A DNA stretch of 64,000 nucleotides from Mesorhizobium hawassense (GCF_003289945.1 NZ_QMBP01000018.1:1-64000), one strand, 5' to 3'; positions 27,248-37,210 are shown, counted from the stretch's first letter. A program made the numbers and translations. Notes: generated by a model from the sequence alone, not told the origin.

Positions 27248-27661
27248 TCCGGTACTCCCTTCTAATTGATGATGCTATTGACCTAGCTGTAATATTTCTG
27301 TCTTGTTCATAATTTCCTGTGCATCGCAAGGCTTTGCACTCATTTCGCTTTTCGCAAGTTGATCACGTGGTTTTCGCGCGGCTCACATTCGTCGTCTCAC
27401 CTCGCCTGACGGAAGACGACCAAGAGATAGACTGAAAATCTTGCTAAGTGTTAGCCTATAAGTTCATCATATGGAACCCACCATTAATTAGCTTTGATGA
27501 TATATTTGCTACGTTGTTTAAGATTATTAACGCAGTTTTTTCGATTTGTTACATTTTCGAAACGCGCCTTACACCAAAGTGAAAGCGATCTGATACGCCG
27601 GCGCCATAATATTTCTCACTTACGCTCAGCCAGATGGAGACTGGGAATGGGATCGCATCTG
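27248..27661. other. AT-rich intergenic region upstream of the phasin gene
   Basis: Lower GC than its surroundings; no coding similarity. It probably contains the phasin promoter. No nod box or sigma-54 promoter is found. Confidence 0.4.
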
Positions 27662-28241
27662 TCACCGGTTCGGTAGTTCGGGGCGGTCAGTTAGCCGGCT
27701 GACCCTGATCGTACGGACCATGCCGGAGGGGGAGACCGTTTTCAGTTTCGTTCTGAGCCGGCTGAAATGGACCTCTGCGGTACGTGGACCGACATGGATG
27801 TTGTCCAGCTAGGCCGCGGCACTCAGCTGATCCGGTTATCACCCTTGGCTGGTTCTGAAGCAGATGCCGCAGCAGATTGGATTCGATGGGAATCTCGTGG
27901 GCGCCGCAGCGAACCCGGTGGGAAACGGGGTTCAACTCACGACTGCGACAGCAGAACAAGCTGCCACTTCGATCCTGTGGGAACTCGGCCGCGCAGCGCC
28001 AACCTCGATTGCAGACGATCGGGCAGTTTAACTGGCGCGATCGGCATCGCAAACCCCCGTCAATCCCTGCCTTTGAGAGATCGAGGTGCTGGCGCTCGGC
28101 GCCGGAGGCGATCAGGTGATGAATGACAGGCAGCCACTGATCCGTGGTCTCTTGCTTCAGGCGGCCGCAGATGATGGACCCTGTCGCACTTGCCGGTTGG
28201 CAGTCCAGCACGATCGCCTGCGGCCCACTTTCGTCGGCCAA
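27662..28241 (-). pseudogene. PhoB/OmpR-type response regulator, decayed
   Basis: Minus-strand remains of a two-component response regulator. The receiver part keeps AIVLDCQPASATGS and CGRLKQETTDQWLPVI but has lost the rest of the phosphoacceptor pattern. The winged-helix part shows ELNPVSHRVRCGAHEI and LLRHLLQNQPRVIT. After a frameshift and an in-frame TAG near 27810 it continues LDNIHVGPRTAEVHFSRLR and GMVRTIRVSRLT. The stop codon and frameshift mean no working protein is made. Loss in progress on the island is likely. Confidence 0.7.
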
Positions 28242-28530
28242 TGCACCGCTTCCTCCACGCCACCGGACAGCTCACTGGTGAAGCAGTCCATCTCCAGAAT
28301 TGGCTTAGGATCAGACACTACTTTGCATCGTACGAACAGACCAGTCAGTGGCTTGGTTAGCGCAATCCTGGCTCAAGCTGCCAAATCGGTAGCCATCAAA
28401 GCTCCTCGCGGGCTGACATGATTCCCTCGAAAAGATGCCGTCATGCCGGCGCCCGGCATGCCGTGTCGGAGGAGGCTATGCTCTCGCGGTCGAGGAGATG
28501 CAACGATCCATCACCGTCAATAGCGCCGCC

Positions 28531-28752
28531 GTCCGAGGCGATCCTTTGGCGCGTCTGTCAAATAGGGCCACGATCACCTTCGAAGGTACCTCTTCTGGAT
28601 CGCTGACGTAGAGCCGTGTAAAGAAGACAATCGGTGTTCCCGCTTCTGCGGCAATCCGGTTCTCTCTGTCACGCGACAATTGCGAACAGGATGTCGACCG
28701 GGTCCTCGAGCTCAGGCCGGCAATCGTAGAGAAGCTGCGCAATTCTTCGCCG
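28531..28752 (+). pseudogene. nifS: nifS 3' remnant with internal deletion
   Basis: A plus-strand frame encodes VRGDPLARLSNRATITFEG, then TSSGSL and a TAG stop, then VKKTIGVPASAAIRFSLSRDN and EQDVDRVLELRPAIVEKLR. This follows the C-terminal third of the cysteine desulfurase NifS in order, but about 30-40 residues are missing, including the segment with the catalytic cysteine. No other part of nifS is present nearby. It is a non-functional leftover of a nif cluster. Confidence 0.7.
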
Positions 28753-29352
28753 CCGGAGCTACACTCGTGCCCGACGTCGCATGCACGAGGACGGAAAAGC
28801 TGGGATAATTTGAGTCGCTCGCGGCAGCTAGCATCCCAGAGATCAAAATCGGCAGACCCTCGGGGGAACCAGCGAAAATCGACGTAGTTTGCACCGCCAT
28901 TGCGCTCGGTTTGCCAGTCCGGCTCTGGTCGCTTGTCGCCACCTTATTGTCATCGGCAAATCATTCTGGTGCAAACGGCTTTTGATCACGATCTGGGGAA
29001 TAACAGTCGTGATTTCGACCTGGCTCTGGCTTCGGCGACGAGGTCCCTCCTAGAAAAGCGCCATTGCCAATCCTCACTACGACCGATTTGATGAAGCTCT
29101 ACGGCAAAGTCTGCAACCTGCAGAGCTGCTGAAATCCAGTGAGGGCCAGCCACCATGTCCTGCTCCCGGGTTGCACCGCGCGATTGCCTCCGACCCGCCT
29201 GGGCGGCTGGCCGAGGTGGGTTGGTCTATGGGAGGTACTCGGCACATCGCACAGGATCTCTGGCACAGTCAGCGTGAACTGACGAGCATTGAAAAATCCA
29301 TGGCTCCTCGCAACAACAAAGTCACCGGTGGCGTTCATGAAGGAACAGACAA
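28753..29352. other. no recognisable gene between nifS relic and nifT
   Basis: About 600 bases with short open frames only. The expected neighbours in nif clusters (nifW, nifZ, nifB) are not recognisable here. Confidence 0.4.
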
Positions 29353-29580
29353 ATGAAGGTAATGATCCGCAGCACCGACGCCGGCTTATCAGTGTATCTT
29401 CCCAAGAAGGATCTCGAAGCGCCGATCATCAAGGTCGAGAACGACGACTTATGGGGCGGGACCGTAAGATTCAGGACCGCCTGGACGCTCATCCTACCAG
29501 ACCTTCCTCGGGATACCCGTCGCCCGATCTCAGTCGAGGCAAAGAAAACTTCCGACGGGACTGATCCTGACGCGGGATGA
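29353..29580 (+). CDS. nifT: NifT/FixU family protein
   Basis: A 75-residue NifT/FixU protein. The start MKVMIRSTDAGLSVYLPKKDLEAPI and the middle DLWGGTVRFRTAWTLILPDLP are diagnostic of the family, a small beta-rich protein encoded in nif clusters with no settled biochemical role. A ribosome site (AAGGA) precedes the ATG. It is normally downstream of nifB and nifZ; here it is isolated beside a nifS relic. The final dozen residues diverge from the family. It may be intact but orphaned. Confidence 0.85.
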   Translation: MKVMIRSTDAGLSVYLPKKDLEAPIIKVENDDLWGGTVRFRTAWTLILPDLPRDTRRPISVEAKKTSDGTDPDAG

Positions 29581-29749
29581 TAACGGCAGGACGAAACGAC
29601 ATGAACGCGATCTTGGCCGCGGGAGATTGAGTTTGGCCGTCCATGGGCGGTTGAGGACAAGGACAGGGACCCTCCTCGACTTGCAGGGCGACAGCATTGC
29701 CGTCTGTCGCAGCCGAGGTGCCTGTCCTGCAGTAACTCAGCCTATCACC

Positions 29750-30502
29750 TCAGCCGAGGCGCAAGATGAAGCGCCGATTAGGTGAGTTCATCGGTCGAGC
29801 GTTCGATGGGTAGAGCACGGTAAATCGTTCAATGTCCGCTGGGTCGACGTCGACTGGTTCCATTACCACCATCCACTCGACGTTTTCGCTGCAAGGCGGC
29901 GTCGTCAATGATCCCTCGTAGGTCCAATAGCCAAGCGAAGCCGGCAGAAGCCCGTTGGGATCGAGCGCGTGCATCGGCACCTCAATGCCGGACGTTGCGG
30001 GAAAGGCTGCTGCAAGCTCGGCAAAGCTGGTGTTTGTTGCGCCTGGCCTCAGAAAGACGCCCAGCACAGCCAGAGTATCGCCATCGGCAGCTTTGTGGAC
30101 GAAATGCGCTTCCATTGGGAAGCTGTTGCCAGCCACCTGGTGTTCGCTGGGCGCATGGAAATGGAACTGCACCAGTTCGTAGACGCGATCGCCGCGGGTG
30201 AGCGTGCTGCCTGGCGGCATATTAACTTGAATGGTATGGCCGTTGTTCACCATCTTGCCGCGGCCTTTTTGCCAACCGACGGCAATCTGCGGAATGTCCG
30301 CCCTCACCGCGCTTGTGATATTGATGGGTGATTGCTGAGTGCCTGCCGAACAGGTGAAATTTTCCTTGTCCAAATCGGCCCAGTGCTCCGGTCCGTCAGG
30401 GCCTAGATATCCCCAATGAGACCCCGCCCCACGAGCGGCTTCGGCACAAATCGGACACATCCCGAGTGCCACAAAACCTTTGATCAGACTACGACGATGC
30501 AT
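29750..30502 (-). CDS. alpha-type carbonic anhydrase, exported
   Basis: A 250-residue alpha-carbonic anhydrase, a zinc enzyme interconverting carbon dioxide and bicarbonate. The N-terminus MHRRSLIKGFVALGMCPIC is a twin-arginine-like signal with a hydrophobic stretch, so the enzyme is probably periplasmic. The mature part shows HWGYLGPDGPEHWADL, QQSPINI, the zinc ligands in FHFHAPSEHQ and EAHFVH, and the SLTTPPCSENVEW block. The start at 30502 places the signal peptide correctly; the frame is open upstream without similarity. A symbiosis-linked alpha-carbonic anhydrase is known in Mesorhizobium loti, and this may be its counterpart. Single gene. Confidence 0.92.
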   Translation of the reverse strand: MHRRSLIKGFVALGMCPICAEAARGAGSHWGYLGPDGPEHWADLDKENFTCSAGTQQSPINITSAVRADIPQIAVGWQKGRGKMVNNGHTIQVNMPPGSTLTRGDRVYELVQFHFHAPSEHQVAGNSFPMEAHFVHKAADGDTLAVLGVFLRPGATNTSFAELAAAFPATSGIEVPMHALDPNGLLPASLGYWTYEGSLTTPPCSENVEWMVVMEPVDVDPADIERFTVLYPSNARPMNSPNRRFILRLG

Positions 30503-31124
30503 ATTTCTTTCGCTCCTGAACATGAACTGAAATTCGAACTCGGGCGGCGATGGACGAGCTGCAGTCGCAGCTATGATGCCGCAATTATCGCGTGCCGCTG
30601 TGCCGAACAGCGTTGCCGCCGGGGCTTCTCCCAAATCGCAGACAAGACCGCACTGGCCACCCATGATGCGCCAAGCTCACCTCATTGTGAATCAACTTCG
30701 ATGGATCGCTCCGATCAGGCCACTGCCAAATTACGACCTCGTAGCCACTGTCGGAAGGTGAGAGAAATCGAATTCTTGAATTTATAGCATGCACGCAATC
30801 AATGCATTCACGTAATGATCCGCAGCACTGCGGAAGGCCTCCATTGTTGACAGCGACCTCCGCTCGGTCGGCATCCCCTCGATATCACCTGGCTGCGGTT
30901 ATAGATCAAGGCCCAGCCGACAATGGCAGATCATTGACTGATAGAGCCGACCCCTGAGCATCTCACCGTCCGGAGCGTAGGAAGAGGCTTGCCATAGCGC
31001 GGGTCCCATGCGCTGCAACACTGTGGCGGGCGGGGCATGCCAGCTCCCTTGTCGCACTCAGCTTTTCGTGGGTCGTGCACCGCCACAAGGTTCAGGGTAA
31101 GACCGGCGAGTTCATGTTTCAACT
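30503..31124. other. no recognisable gene
   Basis: The region upstream of the carbonic anhydrase and of the nodB nod box. No coding similarity found on either strand; the carbonic anhydrase promoter must lie here. Confidence 0.4.
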
Positions 31125-31171
31125 ATTGATGACATGGATGGGTCTCATCGAAACAAAGAATTTTACCGATT
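31125..31171 (+). promoter_or_regulatory. nod box upstream of nodB
   Basis: ATTGAT, four bases, TGGATG, six bases, then ATCGAAACAAAGAATTTTAC. Spacing is exact and only a few bases differ from consensus. It precedes nodB-nodC-nodI-nodJ-nodZ by about 370 bases; that leader holds no recognised gene. Confidence 0.9.
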
Positions 31172-31537
31172 TATGAAAAGCTTGCATACGGAACCCGCAA
31201 TGGCTTAGGATTCGGGATATTTGTCAATGTTTGCGTTGGCTCAGATCAATATTTTCTGGCGCGCGGCCAAAACTAACAGGCGCCTAGAAACAACAACAAA
31301 GATGAGGCCTGGCGCTCCATTTGCTTTCTGCATGGTCCGGCACGCGCTGAGGATTCATATTGAGAGGTTCAGACCAGACGCTTGGCGGCGATCGCATCGG
31401 TGTTCGCATGCGATTGATCACTTCCCATGCCTGCATCGACCACCCAGGGCAGAAGGCATGGCTGTTGTCGCAGCCGATCATGCGGCCGATGAATGGTTGG
31501 CCGCCCGTACAATGAGTGATCGGAGCGATCCGGAGCT

Positions 31538-32191
31538 ATGACGCATCTCGATTACATGTCCGAAGTGCCGGACGAGTGCTCTGACCGAACTAGCAGCGTG
31601 TACTTGACCTTTGATGACGGCCCCAATCCGGCTTTCACATCGCAGATCCTGGATGTGCTGGCGCAACATCAAGTGCCGGCCACTTTCTTTGTCATTGGCG
31701 CCTACGCCGTAGGTCAGCCGGAGCTCATTCGTCGAATGGTTGCAGAAGGGCACGAGACCGCCAACCACACGATGACTCATCGGGATCTGTCCAGATGCGA
31801 ACCAGGCGAAGTCAAACGTGAAGTACTTGAGGCGAATAGGGTCATCAAAAGGGCGTGCCCAAGGGCCTCGGTGCGGCGCTTTCGCGCGCCGTACGGGAAC
31901 TGGACAGAAGAAGCGCTCGCTGTGTTAGGGGCCGCTGGGCTGACGGCTGTCCATTGGTCGGTAGACCCGCGAGACTGGTCACGCCCCGGTGTCGACGCAA
32001 TTGTCGATTCGGTGCTCACCTCTGTCCGGCCGGGCGCAATTATTCTCCTACACGACGGGTGTCCGCCCGATGAGATGATCCCCGGTACACACGCCAGTCA
32101 GCGCGACCAGACGGTCACGGCGCTGTGTCGTTTGATTCCGGCATTGCACGGCCTCGGATTCACAATCCGCGCGCTTCCTCAACCTCACTGA
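31538..32191 (+). CDS. nodB: NodB, chitooligosaccharide N-deacetylase
   Basis: A 217-residue carbohydrate esterase family 4 enzyme. It removes the acetyl group from the non-reducing end of the chitooligosaccharide made by NodC, so that NodA can add the acyl chain. Motifs are TFDDGPN (residues 24-30, catalytic base Asp), the metal ligands in NHTMTH (76-81), RRFRAPYGNW and the late IILLHDG. The start MTHLDYMSEVP is typical of NodB. It is first in the nodBCIJ(Z) unit; nodC starts 16 bases after its stop. Having nodB next to nodC but away from nodA differs from the standard nodABC order. Confidence 0.95.
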   Translation: MTHLDYMSEVPDECSDRTSSVYLTFDDGPNPAFTSQILDVLAQHQVPATFFVIGAYAVGQPELIRRMVAEGHETANHTMTHRDLSRCEPGEVKREVLEANRVIKRACPRASVRRFRAPYGNWTEEALAVLGAAGLTAVHWSVDPRDWSRPGVDAIVDSVLTSVRPGAIILLHDGCPPDEMIPGTHASQRDQTVTALCRLIPALHGLGFTIRALPQPH

Positions 32192-32207
32192 ACGAAACCG
32201 ACATCAC

Positions 32208-33560
32208 ATGAATCTGCTTGCCACAGCCAGTACGGCCGCCATCTCGTGCTATGCGCTACTCTCGACTGTTTATAAGGGCATGCAGGGAATTTATGCCCTT
32301 CCGACAAAACTTGCATCGGCGACGCACGACCCGGTCGGGCCGAACCTTTGGCCGAGCGTGGATGTCATTGTCCCCTGCTACAACGAGGACCCGCTGACGC
32401 TCTCGGCGTGCCTGGCTTCCATTGCAAACCAAGAATACGCCGGACAATTGCGAGTCTATGTAGTTGACGACGGGTCCGGAAATCGTGACGCCGTCGCGCC
32501 TGTGCACAGCACCTACGCACGCGATCCGAGATTCAATTTCATTCTGCTGCGCGAGAATGTCGGAAAGCGCAAAGCGCAGATCGCCGCAATTCGGCGCTCA
32601 TCTGGAGACTTGGTGCTCAACGTCGATTCGGACACGACGCTCGCATCGGACGTTGTCACCAAACTCTCTTTGAAGATGCAGGATACGACGATCGGGGCGG
32701 CTATGGGCCAATTGACGGCAAGCAATCGAACCGACACTTGGCTGACCCGCTTGATCGACATGGAGTACTGGCTAGCTTGCAATGAGGAGCGCGCGGCACA
32801 GGCTCGTTTCGGTGCTGTTATGTGCTGTTGCGGCCCATGCGCTATGTACCGCAGATCCTCGCTCCTCTTACTGCTAGATCAATACGAGGCGCAATTTTTT
32901 CGGGGAAAGCCAAGCGACTTCGGCGAGGACCGCCATCTTACCATTCTCATGCTGAAAGCAGGCTTTCGAACTGAGTACGTCCCCGACGCCACTGCCGCAA
33001 CAGTTGTTCCGGACAAGCTAGGGCCTTACCTTCGCCAACAACTTCGCTGGGCACGAAGTACTTTCCGGGATACTTTTTTGGGGCTGCGCCTGCTGCCGGG
33101 CCTCGATCCTTATCTCACATTGGACGTGGTCGGACAAAATCTTAGCCCGCTGCTTCTCGCCCTGGCTGTAGTGACGGGGCTCACGCAGCTGGCAATGACC
33201 GGCACCGTGCCTTGGTTCACTGTCCTGATGATTGCAGCCATGACCTTCGTACGATGCAGCTTGGTTGCGTTTCGTGCCCGCCAACTTCGATTTCTCGGTT
33301 TTGCCCTGCACACCTTTATCAACATCTTCCTCTTCCTCCCACTGAAAGCCTACGCATTATGTACATTGAGCAATAGCGATTGGCTGTCTCGCAAAGCAGC
33401 CAACCCGCCTAACGGGGGAATTAATCGTGACAGCTTCAGAGACCCGACCGCTGGAACAAATGTAAGGGGGGGGTCAGGACTTCCGGCGTCAATCCGCGGG
33501 ACGGATCTTCCGCACGATTCCGCAAGGCTGGTGAAGTCTGGTGTTTGCAGCGAGGAGTGA
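32208..33560 (+). CDS. nodC: NodC, N-acetylglucosaminyltransferase (chitin synthase type)
   Basis: A 450-residue family 2 glycosyltransferase that makes the chitooligosaccharide backbone from UDP-GlcNAc at the inner membrane. It has an N-terminal membrane segment, VDVIVPCYNEDP (residues 51-62), YVVDDGSG, NVDSDTT (Asp140, Asp142), the acceptor motif GED (239-241), QQLRWARS (277-284) and a membrane-spanning C-terminal region. It follows nodB by 16 bases. The C-terminal 60 residues run past the last helix into a hydrophilic tail. nodI follows after a 313-base gap. Confidence 0.96.
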   Translation: MNLLATASTAAISCYALLSTVYKGMQGIYALPTKLASATHDPVGPNLWPSVDVIVPCYNEDPLTLSACLASIANQEYAGQLRVYVVDDGSGNRDAVAPVHSTYARDPRFNFILLRENVGKRKAQIAAIRRSSGDLVLNVDSDTTLASDVVTKLSLKMQDTTIGAAMGQLTASNRTDTWLTRLIDMEYWLACNEERAAQARFGAVMCCCGPCAMYRRSSLLLLLDQYEAQFFRGKPSDFGEDRHLTILMLKAGFRTEYVPDATAATVVPDKLGPYLRQQLRWARSTFRDTFLGLRLLPGLDPYLTLDVVGQNLSPLLLALAVVTGLTQLAMTGTVPWFTVLMIAAMTFVRCSLVAFRARQLRFLGFALHTFINIFLFLPLKAYALCTLSNSDWLSRKAANPPNGGINRDSFRDPTAGTNVRGGSGLPASIRGTDLPHDSARLVKSGVCSEE

Positions 33561-33873
33561 CCGCCGGTGGTGGCACTCCGGGGTCCTGAACTGACTCGAG
33601 AGGCCGATCGCATTGACGAGGGAATGCACCCCAGTAACCAGCTCAGTTATTCGAAGTGATGCTAGTAGCACAAACCTTTTATTCAAGCGAACTGCCGCCC
33701 TTATATGGAGTGACCACGCGCTCTGCGCGACCGTCGTTATACACAACGGGCGGATTGCTTTCATTGCAAAACCATGGAGCATCTTCCCCATGCAACGTTC
33801 TGCTTTGGACGAAATCGCTCATCATAAAGGGTTTCACTGACGCAACTGGTAACAGCAGGCTGGTATAAAGCAT
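33561..33873. other. nodC-nodI spacer, no recognised gene
   Basis: In most rhizobia nodI follows nodC closely; here 313 bases separate them. Small open frames exist on both strands with no known similarity. Co-transcription from nodB is still likely because no terminator or new promoter is apparent. Confidence 0.45.
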
Positions 33874-34788
33874 ATGTCCACAGCAGCAATTGAACTTAGG
33901 GAAGTGGAAAAATCATACGGCGGCAAACTCGTCGTCGATAGGTTGTCGCTCACCGTCGCGCCAGGAGAGTGTTTCGGCCTGCTAGGGCCGAACGGCGCTG
34001 GAAAAAGCACCCTGACGCGTATGCTCCTGGGCATCACGCCGCCTGACGCGGGCAAGATCACCGTGCTCGGAGTCCCGGTGCCTGCACGTGCTCGTCTGGC
34101 ACGCAGAAGCATCGGCGTGGTTCCACAGTTCGACAACCTCGATCCAGAATTCACAGTGCGCGAGAATCTGCTGGTATTCGGGCGTTTCTTCAACATGAGC
34201 ACACGTCAAATCGAAGCAGTCATTCCGTCCCTCCTCGATTTTGCCCGCCTTGGGAACAAAGCGCATGCGCGTGTTGCGGATCTGTCCGGCGGGATGAAGC
34301 GACGCCTGACTCTTGCACGTGCGCTGATCAATGATCCGCAGCTAATCGTGATGGACGAGCCGACCACCGGCCTCGATCCACACGCGCGCCACCTGATCTG
34401 GGAACGGCTGCGCTTCCTGTTGTCGCGTGGCAAGACAATCATATTGACGACCCACTTCATGGAAGAGGCTGAGCGGTTATGCGATCGGCTGTGCGTGATT
34501 GAGGAAGGTCGTAAGATTGCCGAAGGCAGACCTCAAACATTGATCGAGGAGCAGATCGGATGCGACGTAGTTGAAATCTACGGAGGCAATCCACAGGAGC
34601 TGAGTTCACTTCTCAAGCCGTGTGTTCAGCGCGTCGAGGTGAGCGGCGAGACGCTCTTTTGTTATGCCCCCGATCCAGAGCAGATGCACGCGCAACTGCG
34701 CGGGCGCGCGGGTCTGCGTCTTCTGCAGCGCCCGCCCAACCTGGAGGACGTTTTCTTACGGCTGACCGGGCGCGAATTGGAGAAGTGA
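33874..34788 (+). CDS. nodI: NodI, ABC transporter ATPase for Nod factor export
   Basis: A 304-residue ABC ATPase of the drug/Nod-factor export type. Walker A is GPNGAGKST (residues 38-46), the signature is LSGGMKRRLTLARAL, and Walker B is LIVMDEPTTGLD followed by the H-loop ILTTHFMEEAE. It pairs with the membrane protein NodJ, whose ATG immediately follows the nodI stop, to export lipo-chitooligosaccharides through the inner membrane. Expected to be read from the nodB nod box. Confidence 0.95.
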   Translation: MSTAAIELREVEKSYGGKLVVDRLSLTVAPGECFGLLGPNGAGKSTLTRMLLGITPPDAGKITVLGVPVPARARLARRSIGVVPQFDNLDPEFTVRENLLVFGRFFNMSTRQIEAVIPSLLDFARLGNKAHARVADLSGGMKRRLTLARALINDPQLIVMDEPTTGLDPHARHLIWERLRFLLSRGKTIILTTHFMEEAERLCDRLCVIEEGRKIAEGRPQTLIEEQIGCDVVEIYGGNPQELSSLLKPCVQRVEVSGETLFCYAPDPEQMHAQLRGRAGLRLLQRPPNLEDVFLRLTGRELEK

Positions 34789-35580
34789 ATGATGTTTGAA
34801 GGTTTTGCGGGGGCATTGCCCGCGAACGCGTGGAACTGGATTGCGGTTTGGCGCCGCAATTATCTCGCTTGGAAGAAAGTCGCACTTGCTTCGATTTTGG
34901 GTAGCCTCGCCGATCCGATGATCTACCTTTTCGGGTTAGGCTCCGGCCTTGGACTGATGTTAGGTCGCGTTGAAGGTACCTCGTACATTGCCTTTTTGGC
35001 AGCCGGAATGGTCGCGTCCAGTGCCATGACAGCGTCGACCTTCGAGACAATCTACGCGGCATTCGCCCGCATGCACTCTCAACGAACCTGGGAAGCAATT
35101 TTGAATACCCATCTTACCCTCGGCGACATCGTCCTCGGGGAAGTGGCGTGGGCAGCCACCAAGGCCTTCCTGGCCGGCACGGCAATTGCGATGGTTGCCG
35201 TCTTGCTTGGCGACGCAGAATGGCCGTCGGTCGTCTATACATTGCCAGTCATCGCCCTCACCGGCCTAGCTTTTGCGAGCTTGGCGATGGTCGTCGCAGC
35301 GCTTACCCCCGACTACAACTATTTAGTATTTTACCAGACGCTGTTCCTTACACCGATGGTTTTCCTATCCGGCGCCGTCTTCCCAGTCACCCAATTGCCC
35401 GAGGTCCTTCAACAGGTCGCCAGCGTGCTGCCGCTGGCACATTCAATCGACCTCATTCGACCGGCGATGCTTGATCGCCCGGCAGCTGGCATTCCCCTGC
35501 ACATCGGTGCCCTTTGTATATACACGGTACTGCCATTCTTCCTGTCGATGGGACTGTTTAAGCGGCGCCTGATGCGTTGA
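34789..35580 (+). CDS. nodJ: NodJ, ABC-2 permease for Nod factor export
   Basis: A 263-residue ABC-2 type permease with six predicted membrane segments. NodJ family text includes WRRNYLAWKKVALASILGSLADP-like sequence near residue 20, YLFGLGSGLG, the FETIYAAFARMHSQRTWEAIL loop and the late VFLSGAVFPVTQLPE. It forms the membrane channel with NodI. The start directly abuts the nodI stop. nodZ begins about 300 bases downstream on the same strand without an evident terminator between. Confidence 0.95.
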   Translation: MMFEGFAGALPANAWNWIAVWRRNYLAWKKVALASILGSLADPMIYLFGLGSGLGLMLGRVEGTSYIAFLAAGMVASSAMTASTFETIYAAFARMHSQRTWEAILNTHLTLGDIVLGEVAWAATKAFLAGTAIAMVAVLLGDAEWPSVVYTLPVIALTGLAFASLAMVVAALTPDYNYLVFYQTLFLTPMVFLSGAVFPVTQLPEVLQQVASVLPLAHSIDLIRPAMLDRPAAGIPLHIGALCIYTVLPFFLSMGLFKRRLMR

Positions 35581-35876
35581 CACCAGCTCCGCTGAAGCCA
35601 CCCCAGAAGCACAACAGGATCCGGACATAGGCCGCAGGGAAGCAAAAGCGGTGACTGTAAAGCAGGTGTCGCGTTGGGCTGTATCGTCACGTGCCTCTTA
35701 CGCCGCCCACCAAGACCGCGGCCATACGACGGCCGGAGCATAACAGACACGCACCAACCTGTGCCGCATCGGAATTCCAGATGAATGGGCCTCGATGTCT
35801 CGCCCAATTTGGTCATCGCCGATCGCGATTGTAGTCAATTGAAAAGAGACAAAGGCAAACTCTTGATGGAGGCTCA

Positions 35877-36848
35877 GTGAACGCTCGATTTGTTGTATCT
35901 CGACGGCGAACCGGTTTCGGTGATTGCCTGTGGTCTCTAGCGGCGGCTTGGTCATACGCGCGGCGGACAGGGCGAACGCTAGCGATAGATTGGCGCGGCT
36001 CCTGCTATCTCGACGCCCCCCTGACGAACGCCTTTCCGGTGTACTTCGAGCCGATTCAGGAGATCTCTGGTGTGCCGGTTATTTGCGACGATCAGGTCAA
36101 CCATCTGTCATTCCCCGGACCCTTTTTCCCGTCCTGGTGGAATAGGCCATCTATCGACTGCGTTTATCGCCCAGACGAACAGATTTTCCGGGAACGCGAC
36201 GAGCTGAGGGAGCTCTTGGAGGCCCAAGGTGATACTGAAGCCAACACGGTAGTGTGTGATGCCTGCTTAATGTGGGGTTGCGACGAGGCCGCTGAACGAC
36301 AGATTTTTGAAAGTGTCAAACCGAAGGCTGAAATTGGGGCGCGAATCGAAGCCTTATACCAGGAACATTTCAAGGGACACAGCATAATCGGGGTTCATGT
36401 CCGGCATGGCAACGGGGAAGATATCATGGCGCACGCGCCCTATTGGGCAGATCCGGAATTCGCCTTGGGCCAGATATGCGAAGCCATTCGCAAGGCTAAG
36501 GCGATAGTATACCCAAGATCTACGAGGGTATTCTTGTGCACAGATAGCGAGCGGGTTATTCATGACCTGTCTGGCGTGTTCCCGGATCTTTTCACCATTC
36601 CGAAACGCTTTCAGGCAGATGGAGTCGGGCCATTACACAGTGCAGCACTGGGGGTCGACGGCGGTTTTTCTGCTCTCGTTGAGATGTATCTGCTTGGGCG
36701 GTGCGACACCGCAATTCGGTTCCCGCCGACTAGCGCATTCTCGCGTTATGCCCGCCTCTTCGTGCCACGCATCATCGAGTTCGATTTGGACTATCCGGGT
36801 CGTTTGTCCTTGATTGATAACTCACGCGAAACATCGCCGACTTCATAG
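35877..36848 (+). CDS. nodZ: NodZ, alpha-1,6-fucosyltransferase
   Basis: A 323-residue GT23 fucosyltransferase. It transfers L-fucose from GDP-fucose to the 6-position of the reducing-end GlcNAc of the Nod factor. The N-terminus VVSRRRTGFGDCLWSLAAAW, the GDP-fucose-binding IIGVHVRHGNGED near residue 180, the RVFLCTDSERVI strand and the late FSALVEMYLLGRCDTAIRFP are family marks. The start is GTG at 35877 preceded by GGAGG. No nod box lies directly upstream, so it is probably part of the nodBCIJ transcript. Confidence 0.94.
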   Translation: MNARFVVSRRRTGFGDCLWSLAAAWSYARRTGRTLAIDWRGSCYLDAPLTNAFPVYFEPIQEISGVPVICDDQVNHLSFPGPFFPSWWNRPSIDCVYRPDEQIFRERDELRELLEAQGDTEANTVVCDACLMWGCDEAAERQIFESVKPKAEIGARIEALYQEHFKGHSIIGVHVRHGNGEDIMAHAPYWADPEFALGQICEAIRKAKAIVYPRSTRVFLCTDSERVIHDLSGVFPDLFTIPKRFQADGVGPLHSAALGVDGGFSALVEMYLLGRCDTAIRFPPTSAFSRYARLFVPRIIEFDLDYPGRLSLIDNSRETSPTS

Positions 36849-37210
36849 GGTCGTAGCATCCCCTTCAGATTTGGTTCCCGTGGGTGGACACGCTCAAGGC
36901 GTCGGGTTGGACATATATCGAGAAGAACGTATTTCAGGGGCCGATGCAATCGTCATTCATCGGGGGTACTCCTTCGGCGATCGGCCCGTGCCACACTTAG
37001 CCAATCATCCAGGGCTCGAGAACTGCCTGCTACGCCAGCGGCTGAAGCAGGCTGACGGCCTGGAGTCTGTTTTGGGGAGTGGTGGAAGAGTGACATCGAG
37101 CCGCCACCGCCGGGATTACCTCCACGTCAAGAACGGGGTTCTGCAAGCGTCGCGAAATCGTCGCCGCAACGAATAACTCGATGAAGGCTTTGAGCCGAGT
37201 GTATCCAGCC
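36849..37210. other. nodZ-nolK spacer, no recognised gene
   Basis: About 360 bases from the nodZ stop to the decayed nod box. No coding similarity. Confidence 0.4.

Noticed and set aside
29261..29276. Sigma-54-like promoter before nifT
   Set aside because: TGGCAC is present, but the -12 element reads GT instead of GC at the right spacing.
33679..33873. Minus-strand open frame in the nodC-nodI gap
   Set aside because: Protein-like composition but no recognised similarity and no ribosome site; left as spacer.
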